Origin: Clostridiales bacterium
GTDB taxonomy: Bacteria > Bacillota > Clostridia > Lachnospirales > Lachnospiraceae
DNA length: 64,000 nucleotides
Assembly (NCBI GenBank): GCA_012520645.1
Contig: JAAYNV010000066.1
Location: 21,683 to 85,682, forward strand
Reading direction: 5' to 3'
A program made the position numbers and the translations under genes. The stretch's first letter is position 1. Each line of letters begins with the position of its first letter. The notes below the pieces were generated by a model, which did not search any database, was not told the DNA's origin, and saw only the letters and a list, made by a program, of their open reading frames with translations. This document shows, piece by piece, positions 33,231-41,971 of this stretch.

Positions 33231-35342
33231 TTAAACATTTTCGAACGGTTTATTCAGTTCTTCGCAGCCTTGCAGCACAAAACGACCGTTTTTAATAATG
33301 TATACTTTCTCTCCGTCTGCCTTTATGACCGACAGTTCCCCCAGCTCATCATAAGGAATCGTAATATCCGTATGGCAGTTGAAATATGCTTTCTCAGGTT
33401 CCGTATGACGCAATACGGAAACACTGTTTTCCTTTGCTACAATTTCCTTGCCGTCCGGATTGTACTGGTGATTCTCTTCCTCATGGGAATAGCAGGTATC
33501 TCCCACCGCAAAATGCGGTCCCATCTTTTCCGCAATCAGAATCGGCAGGCGTTCCGTCATATGAAATTTTCCGGCTGCCACATAGGCTGTCGTATTCGTT
33601 CCAATGGCAAACTCTCCCATCGGAAGCGTCTCATGATGGTAAAGTGCATTATCCCGCACATATTTCCTGTTTTCCTGCGCTGTTTCAAAATTAGAACAGC
33701 TATAGTCTGCAATCATGCCGTCCTGAAACCTAAGCTCCAAATCCCGGTATTCCAGTTCATTCAAAAAAACACGAGTCACATGAAGAACGCCGTTTGTTCC
33801 TTCCAGTCTGGGGGAAGTAAAGACCTCTCCCACCGGAATATTGACATCCGCCACACAATTTTCAAAAACAGTCTGGTGTGCCGGGTCGCTCAATTCAAAA
33901 AATGCTACCTGCAGATCGGTCCGGTTTCCGTTCATCCCCTTAATCTGCGCACACACACCCTGATCCAGCACATCTATGATATTTTGCTGTATCTTCTGGT
34001 AAAGTGCATAATCGAGCGTATTGATCCGGATGACTTCATCAAATATTTCCTCATACTGCTCACCGATTTCCGGAGTCGGAAAAGCAATGATCGTAAAACT
34101 GCGCTCCTCACCGGGAATATAACGGTTTACAAGCTGTCCTGCCTGTGCCGAATATTCTACAGCAAGTTTCTGCTGTGCCTCACTGTAGGCACAGGCTTCC
34201 TTTTTATTTTCCGGGGCAAACGGAAATTCACCGAAGATTTCCAGCACGGCAGGACCGCCGTGTACAGTCGCCTGCTCCTTATATGCCTCATAAGACTCCT
34301 TTAAACCCTCTAATCTCCGGTTTAACAGCAGCTTATCCAGAAAAAGGGCATCATCCTCCTTATGATCGAATTCATACTGCTTATTCGGCACGGCTCCGTA
34401 GTATCCGATCTTATGAACACCCTTTTTATGAAATATACTCGGAACCGCACGGTACATAACCGGCTCTAACCCCATTTTTCCAAAATTCTGCACTGCACGG
34501 CGTATCATCCGTTCAAAACCAAGGCAAAACCGTATATCCACGACCTTCTTTTTGGAAATCTCCTTTCCGGTCACCTGAAAGCCAATGCGGTAACCTTCGG
34601 TATAGGTATCCGCCATTTTCGCAATCTTTTCCTCCGGCAAAGATGCCAGATGTCTGGCAGTCCGTATTTCATTTTCCGTTACATATTCGCCATAATAATA
34701 CAGATATCGGACATCCGTAAGATCACTTTCCATCACGATCTGTGCCGCAAAATCCTCTTTCGGATCTAACTGCTCCCTTCTGCGCACATAACTCTCTATC
34801 TCCGAATAGTCACTGACAAACCAGTACAAAATACGGCGTATTTCTTCTGCCTCCGGCTCTCTCTCTTCCTCCACCGCACAAACAAACTGTGAATAAACTT
34901 CCAAAAACAGTTCCATACGGATCGTCAGTTCAAACAGCCTCGTTTCATACACATAAGGAATCATGCACCGGAGTTCTGTATATAAAAAACCAAGCTCTCT
35001 GCCAATCTCCTCTCCAAGCTGCTTCACTGCATAGACCGGATTGGCATAGCTTTTTTCATATGTCCCATCCAAAACATCCGCATAGAGTGCATGATTGTGT
35101 TCTTTCAGTTCTTCCAAAGAAGCCGCCTTAAGCTTCCCGCTCTCCACAAAACGGTATTCTTCCAAGAGCAGTTTTAAAAACTGCGCTGTTCTTTCAAAAT
35201 ATTCCCGATACGGCTCCGAAAGCACCCCTTCTACGGCAATCTCCTCAATTCTTCCGGCAGCCAGTTCATACCGCTCCTTCACTGTCTCATCTGCGATTTC
35301 CATTTCCAACTCCATCGCTTTTTCTGATTTTCCATATTCCAT
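33231..35342 (-). CDS. Aminopeptidase, M29 (aminopeptidase T-like), with long N-terminal extension
   Basis: The 703-aa protein is about 300 residues longer than classic M29 peptidases. The C-terminal 370 residues carry the family pattern: NRTDLQVAFFEL, NIPVGEVFTSP with the metal-binding Glu, GEFAIGTNT with another Glu, PILIAEKMGPHFAVGDTCY with the His, and an acidic/His end (NCHTDITIPYDEL). The N-terminal part is mostly helical with Glu-rich repeats and no motif I recognise. It should be a cytosolic metallo-aminopeptidase. The start could be up to 12 codons further in. Confidence 0.82.
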   Translation of the reverse strand: MEYGKSEKAMELEMEIADETVKERYELAAGRIEEIAVEGVLSEPYREYFERTAQFLKLLLEEYRFVESGKLKAASLEELKEHNHALYADVLDGTYEKSYANPVYAVKQLGEEIGRELGFLYTELRCMIPYVYETRLFELTIRMELFLEVYSQFVCAVEEEREPEAEEIRRILYWFVSDYSEIESYVRRREQLDPKEDFAAQIVMESDLTDVRYLYYYGEYVTENEIRTARHLASLPEEKIAKMADTYTEGYRIGFQVTGKEISKKKVVDIRFCLGFERMIRRAVQNFGKMGLEPVMYRAVPSIFHKKGVHKIGYYGAVPNKQYEFDHKEDDALFLDKLLLNRRLEGLKESYEAYKEQATVHGGPAVLEIFGEFPFAPENKKEACAYSEAQQKLAVEYSAQAGQLVNRYIPGEERSFTIIAFPTPEIGEQYEEIFDEVIRINTLDYALYQKIQQNIIDVLDQGVCAQIKGMNGNRTDLQVAFFELSDPAHQTVFENCVADVNIPVGEVFTSPRLEGTNGVLHVTRVFLNELEYRDLELRFQDGMIADYSCSNFETAQENRKYVRDNALYHHETLPMGEFAIGTNTTAYVAAGKFHMTERLPILIAEKMGPHFAVGDTCYSHEEENHQYNPDGKEIVAKENSVSVLRHTEPEKAYFNCHTDITIPYDELGELSVIKADGEKVYIIKNGRFVLQGCEELNKPFENV

Positions 35343-35401
35343 AGCTTTCCATTTTCCTCACTCAGCTTCTTTTCTTTGTCGGTTCCATATATTTTCATTT
35401 A

Positions 35402-35725
35402 TTAGATTCCATATACTCCCGCATACAGAATAAATGCCATCAGACACAAATAAGATACATTAAACCCGATTCCCAGATAGGAAAACAGATAATATTTATC
35501 CTTTTCCATCCGTGACAGAACAGCTAACACCAGTCCTGCAGCACCAAATAAAAAAGAAAGCAGTCCTGCGGCACCAAATCTCAGCGTGGACTGACCACCA
35601 TTTTGGTAAGTCAGATGAATTGCTGTCAGAATAGTGACCCAGGATAAAATCCCCAGAACCGTAGCCATCACTGCCTTCATCGGATGATTACGGTTCGTGA
35701 ATATGAATCCGCCCTTTCGCAGCAT
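35402..35725 (-). CDS. Small integral membrane protein, DUF6142-like
   Basis: The 107-aa protein has a short basic start and three to four hydrophobic segments (about 18-38, 50-70, 80-104). The sequence NRNHPMKAVMATVLGILSW resembles a family of small Lachnospiraceae membrane proteins. No functional motif is seen. It is followed (minus strand) by the M29 gene and preceded by a 50-aa membrane protein gene, with an inverted repeat between them. Confidence 0.68.
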   Translation of the reverse strand: MLRKGGFIFTNRNHPMKAVMATVLGILSWVTILTAIHLTYQNGGQSTLRFGAAGLLSFLFGAAGLVLAVLSRMEKDKYYLFSYLGIGFNVSYLCLMAFILYAGVYGI

Positions 35726-35753
35726 GAAAAAACCTCCCTGTCAAAATCTAGGA

Positions 35754-35779
35754 AAGGGTGCTTCCAAGGAAACACCCTT
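35754..35779. repeat. Intergenic hairpin between two small membrane protein genes
   Basis: Arms of 12 bp with one mismatch (AAGGGTGCTTCC and GGAAACACCCTT) meet almost without a loop. There is no clear T run on the minus strand, so it may be an RNA stabiliser or weak terminator for the 50-aa gene. Confidence 0.5.
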
Positions 35780-35783
35780 ATCA

Positions 35784-35936
35784 TCAGAATAAAATTTTAG
35801 ACTTTCTGGAAATGAGCTTTGCTCCTGCAATGATTAACAGAATCCCTCCTGTCACTCCTGCCACCAGGGAAATGACGCCCAGGGTAATGTTCAGCGCTCC
35901 CGCACCATTCATCGTCTTATATACTTTCTCTTCCAT
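35784..35936 (-). CDS. 50-aa single-span membrane protein
   Basis: An ATG at 35936 preceded by AAGGTGG opens a 50-codon frame, MEEKVYKTMNGAGALN followed by a Gly/Val/Ile-rich helical region (about residues 17-38) and a basic tail ending RKSKILF. The GxxxG spacing and charge distribution are those of a membrane protein with its tail in the cytoplasm. It starts 50 bp after pyrE ends. I do not know its function; it is missed by most length cutoffs. Confidence 0.68.
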   Translation of the reverse strand: MEEKVYKTMNGAGALNITLGVISLVAGVTGGILLIIAGAKLISRKSKILF

Positions 35937-35986
35937 CTCATCCACCTTTCTCACGGTCCCTGCTCCCGCACAAGGAGAAAAAATCC

Positions 35987-36658
35987 TTACGCGCCGTACT
36001 GTGCATAGTAGGCGTCAATAGCCGCCTTAATTTCATCATCAATATATACTTTTCCCTTATACGGCTTATTATACAGATATTCTGTCACTTCTGCCATGGT
36101 AACGATCGCATTTGCATCAAAACCATAGATTTCTTTGATTTCTTCCAACGCGCTCTTTTCACCCTTGCCTTTTTCCATACGGTTTAAGGATACCATCAGC
36201 CCTTTGATTTCCACATCGGCCTGTGCCCTGATAATCGGAAATGTCTCCTCAATGGACTTTCCGGAAGTAGTCACATCCTCAATGATCACAACTCGGTCGC
36301 CATCCTTTAACTTGCTTCCCAACAAAATTCCCGTATCTCCGTGATCCTTCACTTCCTTGCGGTTGGAGCAGTAGCGGATTTCTTTTCCATAGAGCTCGCT
36401 GTATGCGATTGTAGCTGCCACGCTTAATGGAATCCCCTTGTATGCCGGTCCGAACAATACGTCAAAATCATCTCCGTAGCTGTCATGAATTGCCTTGGCA
36501 TAGTATTCTCCCAGCTTCTTAAGCTGTGCACCTGTCACATATCCTCCCGCATTCATAAAAAAGGGAGATTTTCTTCCGCTCTTTAATGTAAATTCGCCAA
36601 ATTTTAACACCTGACTGTCTACCATGAATTCAATAAATTCCTGCTTATACTGTTCCAT
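35987..36658 (-). CDS. pyrE: Orotate phosphoribosyltransferase
   Basis: The 223-aa enzyme has the PRPP-binding loop VVIIEDVTTSGKSI and the flexible loop segment RKEVKDHGDTG; ESGRKSPFFMN is the N-terminal signature variant SGRKSPFFMNAG. It forms OMP from orotate and PRPP. It follows pyrF by 56 bp, so the two last steps of UMP synthesis are co-encoded. Confidence 0.96.
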   Translation of the reverse strand: MEQYKQEFIEFMVDSQVLKFGEFTLKSGRKSPFFMNAGGYVTGAQLKKLGEYYAKAIHDSYGDDFDVLFGPAYKGIPLSVAATIAYSELYGKEIRYCSNRKEVKDHGDTGILLGSKLKDGDRVVIIEDVTTSGKSIEETFPIIRAQADVEIKGLMVSLNRMEKGKGEKSALEEIKEIYGFDANAIVTMAEVTEYLYNKPYKGKVYIDDEIKAAIDAYYAQYGA

Positions 36659-36714
36659 ACCTCTGTCTTCCTTTCTGATAATTTAAAACTCTACCGGCTT
36701 ATCTTCCGTTTTCT

Positions 36715-37641
36715 CTACTTCGCTGCCAATGCCGAAGCAATGTCTTCCCGCATATCGATCACGGCTGCCCTGGAAGCATCTGCGAAGTGCTCTGCACCAA
36801 ACTGTGCGTATTTTTCCTGTTTGTACGCTGCAATTATGCCGCGGGAAGAATTCACGATTGCGCCCAGTCCATCCTCATTGAAGAAGTGTACCAGATCGGC
36901 GCCTTTACCGCCCTGCGCACCATAGCCCGGTACAAGGATGAATGCCTTCGGCATCACCTTACGCAGAATTCTTCCCTGTTCCGGATAAGTTGCTCCGACT
37001 ACAGCTCCCACATAGCTGTAGGAATCTCCCATTGCCTCTTCGCCCCACTGAGCCACCTTTTCACCGACCATCTCATAGAGCGGCTTTCCGTCAATCTTCT
37101 GATCCTGAAATTCTCCACTACTGGGATTGGAAGTCTTTACCAGTATGAAAATCCCCTTCTTCTCCTCTTTGCACACATCAATGAACGGCTTTACACCATC
37201 GGAACCCAGATATGGATTGACCGTTGCAAAATCCTCATCAAAACCATAATAGGATTTACTTCCTACCTGCACCTTTCCCAGATGTCCTACCGCATATGCC
37301 TCAGAAGTGGAACCGATATCCCCGCGCTTAATATCCCCGATCACTACCAGACCCTTTTCTTTACAGTAATCCACTGTCTTTTTATAAGCGATCAGACCCT
37401 CAATGCCAAACTGTTCATACATGGCAATCTGCGGCTTCACAGCCGGAATCAGATCATAGACAGCATCTACAATGGCTTTGTTGTATTCCAAGATCGCCTC
37501 AGCGGCTCCCTTTAAAGTCTCTCCGTATTCTGCAAACGCTTTCTTCGTAATATGCTCCGGAATGAATTTCATCATCGGATCTAACCCCACTACGATCGGC
37601 GCTCCTGTTTTCTGAATGTTCTTTACCAGCTTGTTGATCAT
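36715..37641 (-). CDS. pyrF: Orotidine 5'-phosphate decarboxylase (type 2)
   Basis: The 308-aa length and motifs (VVGLDPMMKF, VIGDIKRGDIGSTSEAY with the catalytic Lys-Asp network, FILVPGYGAQGG) place it in the longer, second OMP decarboxylase subfamily. The frame is open 27 codons upstream, but the ATG at 37641 follows AAAGGAG and starts the conserved sequence. No pyrimidine riboswitch or PyrR site was recognised upstream. Confidence 0.95.
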   Translation of the reverse strand: MINKLVKNIQKTGAPIVVGLDPMMKFIPEHITKKAFAEYGETLKGAAEAILEYNKAIVDAVYDLIPAVKPQIAMYEQFGIEGLIAYKKTVDYCKEKGLVVIGDIKRGDIGSTSEAYAVGHLGKVQVGSKSYYGFDEDFATVNPYLGSDGVKPFIDVCKEEKKGIFILVKTSNPSSGEFQDQKIDGKPLYEMVGEKVAQWGEEAMGDSYSYVGAVVGATYPEQGRILRKVMPKAFILVPGYGAQGGKGADLVHFFNEDGLGAIVNSSRGIIAAYKQEKYAQFGAEHFADASRAAVIDMREDIASALAAK

Positions 37642-37711
37642 ATCTGTTTCCTGCTCCTTTCCTATGTGCGGTACTGCAAAAATACTGCGGCACCAAAAGA
37701 AAGGCGTTGCA

Positions 37712-38110
37712 CTAAAGTTCAACGCCTTCTAAATCTTTTAATACATACATGTTTTCAATGTAAGAATCGAATCGGTCTCTTTCAACCCACTCATATCCAC
37801 CGAAATCCTCCGGCAGATTAAACTCCGCATCCGCATCCACACTGCACAGATAGGCAATTCCTACACACTGCGTATCACCCAGCATATTACTCCATGTATA
37901 AACAATGTGTTCTATATTGCCCGCCACACCTAAGGTTTCCTGTATCAGACGACTCATTGCATCATCCGGTGCTTCTCCGAAGCTTACTTCTCCATCTATA
38001 AATTCCCATACAAACGGATCCGGAATCCTGTCATCCATCCATCTTTTGATGACCAGATATTTATCATCCTTTTTTACGATACCTTTTACACGTAAAAATA
38101 CATTACCCAT
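37712..38110 (-). CDS. NUDIX-like protein with a degenerate Nudix box
   Basis: The 132-aa protein has the Nudix fold pattern (VKGIVKKDDKYLVIKR, WEFIDGEVSFGE). The box G-x5-E-x7-REUxEE reads G-x5-E-x7-RLIQET: the first Glu and Arg are kept but the REU and EE positions are altered. Pyrophosphohydrolase activity is therefore uncertain; it could be a binding or weakly active member. AAGGAGG about 8 nt before the ATG at 38110 decides the start over one 12 codons upstream. Lies between nrdD and pyrF. Confidence 0.8.
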   Translation of the reverse strand: MGNVFLRVKGIVKKDDKYLVIKRWMDDRIPDPFVWEFIDGEVSFGEAPDDAMSRLIQETLGVAGNIEHIVYTWSNMLGDTQCVGIAYLCSVDADAEFNLPEDFGGYEWVERDRFDSYIENMYVLKDLEGVEL

Positions 38111-38157
38111 CTGGAGTGCCTCCTTACTTTGACAAAATTGTATCACATTAGGACAGC

Positions 38158-40554
38158 CTACGCAAGAGTAAGCTGTTCACTCATCTCCTGCGCATACTTT
38201 TTGATATTGGATGCATTCACATATTTTCTGTATTCTTCACCGTCTACTACAACCAATGTCGGCGCCTGCATCACCCCATACCGTGCGGCAAGCTCCATAT
38301 TCTCCTCCGCATCGATTACCACATACGCAATTCCCTTTAAAAATTCCTTCGCCAGTCTGCAGTTCGGACAAGTTTTTGTCGTAAACAGATAACGTACATT
38401 CTGCGGCTTTGCAACCTCTACCCGGACATCCTTTTCACCGGAAGAAAGTGTCACCACACGATTGATCGGACGATTTAAACTGGAATTTTCCACATCATAT
38501 TCCGTACGGTTCCTGTATTCCTGCAGTTTTCCGTCATTCCAGTTCTGTACCGGACGATAATACCCTGTGATACGGCTGTAAACCTCTGTCTTTCTGCCGC
38601 ATTTCGGACACTCCTTCTGCTCACCGGAAAGATAACCGTGCTCCTTACAGATTGAATAGGTAGGTGACAGCGTATAATACGGCAGTTTATAATTTTCTGC
38701 GATCGTTCTGACCAGATTCGCAGCTGCCTTCCAATCCGGAAGCTTCTCACCCAGAAACGCATGGAACACCGTACCGGATGTATAAAGAGTCTGCAGTTCA
38801 TCCTGAATATCCAGTGCATCAAAGATATCTGTGGTATAATCTACCGGAAGGTGCGAAGAATTCGTATAATACGGCGTATCTCCCGCTTTTCCCGCCGTCT
38901 TTATTGCCGGCCATTTCTTCTTATCATGCTTTGCCAGACGATAGGTCGTACTCTCTGCCGGAGTTGCCTCCAGATTGTAAAGGTCCCCATACTGCACCTG
39001 ATAATCCGACAGACGGTTGCGCATATGGTTTAACACTTCCTTGGTGAACTCCTGTGTACGCGGATCGGTCAGATCAGCCCTCAGCCAGTTTGCATTAAGT
39101 CCCACTTCATTCATACCGATCAGTCCAATTGTTGAGAAATGGTTGTCAAAGCTTCCAAGGTAATGCTTCGTGTACGGATACAGCCCTTCATCCAACAGCT
39201 TGGAGATGACACCCCTTTTGATTTTAAGACTTCTGGCAGCAATATCCATCATCTTATTCAGGCGTTTATAAAAGTCATCCTTATTCGCGGACAGATAGGC
39301 AATTCTCGGCATATTGATGGTTACAACGCCCACGCTTCCCGTACTTTCACCGGAACCGAAAAATCCACCCGTCTTTTTGCGCAGTTCACGCAGATCCAGA
39401 CGCAGACGACAGCACATGGAACGAACATCGCTCGGCTCCATATCCGAATTAATATAGTTAGAAAAATACGGCGTACCGTATTTTGCCGTCATTTCGAATA
39501 ACAAACGGTTATTTTCATTATCAGACCAGTCAAAATCCCTTGTAATCGAATAGGTCGGAATCGGATACTGGAAACCTCTTCCATTGGCATCGCCCTCAAT
39601 CATCGTCTCAATAAAGGCTTTGTTGACCATATCCATCTCTTTTTTACATTCGCCGTAGGTAAAGTCCATTTCCTTTCCGCCTACCAGTGCCGGAAGCTCC
39701 GCCAGATCATCCGGAACGGTCCAGTCCAGTGTAATATTAGAAAACGGTGCCTGTGTTCCCCAACGGCTCGGCGTATTGACCCCATATACAAATGCCTCAA
39801 TACACTTCTTGACCTCCGGATAGGAAAGATGATCCACCTTGACAAACGGCGCCAGATAGGTATCAAAGGAAGAAAATGCCTGTGCACCTGCCCATTCATT
39901 CTGCATGATTCCAAGGAAGTTTACCATCTGGTTGCACAGTACAGACAGATGTCTTGCAGGAGCCGAGGTGATCTTTCCTGTAATACCGCCTAACCCTTCC
40001 TTGATCAGCTGTTTTAAAGACCAGCCCGCACAGTAGCCTGTCAGCATGGACAGATCATGAATATGTATATCAGCACTGCGGTGTGCCTCTGCAATCTCTT
40101 CATCATAGATTTCCGACAGCCAGTAATTTGCCGTAACCGCGCCGGAATTGCTTAAAATCAGTCCGCCAACCGAATAGGTCACGGTGGAGTTCTCCTTTAC
40201 ACGCCAGTCTTCGACTTTAACATAGCTGTTTACCACATCTTTGTAATCCAGAATCGTGGATTTCATCGTTCTCATTTTTTCTCTCTGCTTACGATACAGA
40301 ATATAAGCTTTGGCGGCATCCGTATAACCAGCCTGCTCCAGTGTCTTTTCTACACTGTCCTGAATATCCTCTACATGGACTTTTCCCTCTTTTACCTTGC
40401 CCTGAAAATCCGCTGTAACCCTGAGTGAAAGCAGATCGATGATGTCGTTATTGTACTGCATGTCCGTTGCATTAAACGCCTTCATGATCGCATCATTGAT
40501 CTTGGTCAGTGTAAAATCGGCTTCTTCTCCGTTTCTTTTGATTACCTGGAACAT
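38158..40554 (-). CDS. nrdD: Anaerobic ribonucleoside-triphosphate reductase with C-terminal redoxin domain
   Basis: The 798-aa class III enzyme makes dNTPs without oxygen. N-terminal ATP-cone (about 1-95, VIKRNGEEADFTLTKI), the ten-stranded barrel with RSMCCRLRLDL, a zinc site (CKEHGYLSGEQKECPKCGRK) and the glycyl-radical loop SRITGYYRP with Gly near residue 664. About residues 718-798 are a fused thioredoxin/NrdH-like domain with CPNC and the cis-Pro motif QAPTLVV, absent from E. coli NrdD. GGGGG before the ATG at 40554 sets the start. No nrdG is adjacent in this window. Two NrdR boxes lie upstream. Confidence 0.95.
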   Translation of the reverse strand: MFQVIKRNGEEADFTLTKINDAIMKAFNATDMQYNNDIIDLLSLRVTADFQGKVKEGKVHVEDIQDSVEKTLEQAGYTDAAKAYILYRKQREKMRTMKSTILDYKDVVNSYVKVEDWRVKENSTVTYSVGGLILSNSGAVTANYWLSEIYDEEIAEAHRSADIHIHDLSMLTGYCAGWSLKQLIKEGLGGITGKITSAPARHLSVLCNQMVNFLGIMQNEWAGAQAFSSFDTYLAPFVKVDHLSYPEVKKCIEAFVYGVNTPSRWGTQAPFSNITLDWTVPDDLAELPALVGGKEMDFTYGECKKEMDMVNKAFIETMIEGDANGRGFQYPIPTYSITRDFDWSDNENNRLLFEMTAKYGTPYFSNYINSDMEPSDVRSMCCRLRLDLRELRKKTGGFFGSGESTGSVGVVTINMPRIAYLSANKDDFYKRLNKMMDIAARSLKIKRGVISKLLDEGLYPYTKHYLGSFDNHFSTIGLIGMNEVGLNANWLRADLTDPRTQEFTKEVLNHMRNRLSDYQVQYGDLYNLEATPAESTTYRLAKHDKKKWPAIKTAGKAGDTPYYTNSSHLPVDYTTDIFDALDIQDELQTLYTSGTVFHAFLGEKLPDWKAAANLVRTIAENYKLPYYTLSPTYSICKEHGYLSGEQKECPKCGRKTEVYSRITGYYRPVQNWNDGKLQEYRNRTEYDVENSSLNRPINRVVTLSSGEKDVRVEVAKPQNVRYLFTTKTCPNCRLAKEFLKGIAYVVIDAEENMELAARYGVMQAPTLVVVDGEEYRKYVNASNIKKYAQEMSEQLTLA

Positions 40555-40595
40555 TTCTGATACCCCCATCTCTAATCCAAACGCTCGATATTAGA

Positions 40596-40680
40596 ATTGT
40601 AACATCGCCCTATAAAAAAGTCAAATTAAAAAACACTAGATATTATGGTGATATTTTTATGCAAACACAATATCTAGTGC
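40596..40680 (-). promoter_or_regulatory. nrdD promoter with two NrdR boxes
   Basis: TTGACT (40619-40624) and TACAAT (40596-40601) on the minus strand are 17 bp apart. Upstream lie two 16-bp sites, 40633-40648 (ACACTAGATATTATGG) and 40665-40680 (ACACAATATCTAGTGC), agreeing with the NrdR consensus at about 13 and 14 of 16 positions and starting 32 bp apart, the expected three-turn spacing for cooperative NrdR binding. The two also form one long palindrome, which might help terminate the opposite or upstream transcript. Confidence 0.85.
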
Positions 40681-40713
40681 CTTTTCCCTATTTCTTGTTA
40701 TTCTCTCTTTTCC

Positions 40714-41814
40714 CTATCTGGTCTTCAAAAACCGGTATTCCCGTACCGCTGCAGCATCATCCGGATAGGCTTTCAGATATGCCTGCATCAGTACCGAGGC
40801 TTTATCAAACTGTCCCAGATATTCATATGCCACGATTTCATTGAATTTGAGCACCTGCAGACTCTCATTGTTTCCTTCTGCCGCAAGTCCGGCCTCAAAA
40901 GCATTCAATGCCTCTTTATAATTTTCCATACTGAGATAGCACATGCCAAGCTGATTCTGCAATGCGGGCTGCGCAGCATCCGTTGCCAGATAATTGGCAT
41001 ACACACTGGCTGCATAATTGTAATCACCGAGTGCCTCATAGGTCTTTCCCAGAAACAGAACTGTCCGGGCATCTGCCTGCTTGTCCTTCGCACGCTCCAG
41101 GCAGTCTCTTGCATTTTGATAATCCCGCAGATAATAATACAGGCATCCTTTATCAAAATCGTTCCTGTTTTTGTCTTCCGTCTCAAGCGCACGGTTTAAG
41201 TAACTATCCGCTGCATCCTGCTCCCCTGCCTGTGCCAGACTTTGGGAAATATCAATATAGAGAGCATAATCCTTTGGTGCGATCGCAACCGCACGGTCAA
41301 AGTCTTCCTGTGCCTGCCCAAGCTGTCCCTTGGACAGTTCTAACGTTCCCCGATAGAAAAACGCATCCTTTTCCTCCGGTCGAAGCTCTGTAATGGCAGA
41401 ATAAACTTCAATCACTTCCTCCGTCTTGCCTGATTTCGTATATGCTGCTGCCAGATAATAATTGATATCGTATTCCAGATTGCCGGCCCCTGTGGCATTC
41501 CCAAGCGCCTTGACAAAGGCATCTGCCGCCTCTTCATACTGCGTCAGTCCCAGATAAGCAATGCCCTGCCCTCTGTAGATTAACTCAGTATCCTCACCAT
41601 TTACTAACGCCTTTTCAAAACAGGAAAGCGCCTCCTCATACTGAAGTTCTTCAATTGCCTGCATCCCTGCCTCGGTCTGTTCATTGCTCATTCTGCCGCA
41701 GCCCGGAAGAAAAACAGCAGAAAATACAAGCATAAAAAAAAGCCGGCTCCTTTTCCAGAATCCCTTTTTAAGTAATTTATGTCTATGACTTTTATGTCTA
41801 TATGTAGCGTTCAT
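40714..41814 (-). CDS. TPR-repeat lipoprotein
   Basis: The 366-aa protein has a basic N-terminus, hydrophobic segment and lipobox (VFLPGC, about residue 38), then about nine tetratricopeptide repeats (for example YEEALSCFEKAL, GQLGQAQEDFDRAV, YKEALNAFEAGL). It is probably anchored outside the membrane as a protein-protein scaffold. The frame is open 53 codons more upstream, but GGAGAG before the ATG at 41814 and the lipoprotein signal support this start. It diverges from the C26 hydrolase gene. Confidence 0.82.
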   Translation of the reverse strand: MNATYRHKSHRHKLLKKGFWKRSRLFFMLVFSAVFLPGCGRMSNEQTEAGMQAIEELQYEEALSCFEKALVNGEDTELIYRGQGIAYLGLTQYEEAADAFVKALGNATGAGNLEYDINYYLAAAYTKSGKTEEVIEVYSAITELRPEEKDAFFYRGTLELSKGQLGQAQEDFDRAVAIAPKDYALYIDISQSLAQAGEQDAADSYLNRALETEDKNRNDFDKGCLYYYLRDYQNARDCLERAKDKQADARTVLFLGKTYEALGDYNYAASVYANYLATDAAQPALQNQLGMCYLSMENYKEALNAFEAGLAAEGNNESLQVLKFNEIVAYEYLGQFDKASVLMQAYLKAYPDDAAAVREYRFLKTR

Positions 41815-41971
41815 ACACTCTCCCATTACCATAATTTGTGGAATCAATCCTAGTGTAACATATCCCTTTCCATTATGCAAACCAAGAAAGGCTGAACCAC
41901 AAGGAACTGCCGCCGCAAAGTAATAACAGCCCCGCCCCGCGAATACAATAATCAAAAACAGGAGTCCTTTC

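Noticed and set aside
33270..34304. A 344-codon plus-strand ORF opposite the M29 gene
   Set aside because: Composition (Cys/His/Arg-rich) and lack of RBS mark it as an antisense shadow of the M29 peptidase.
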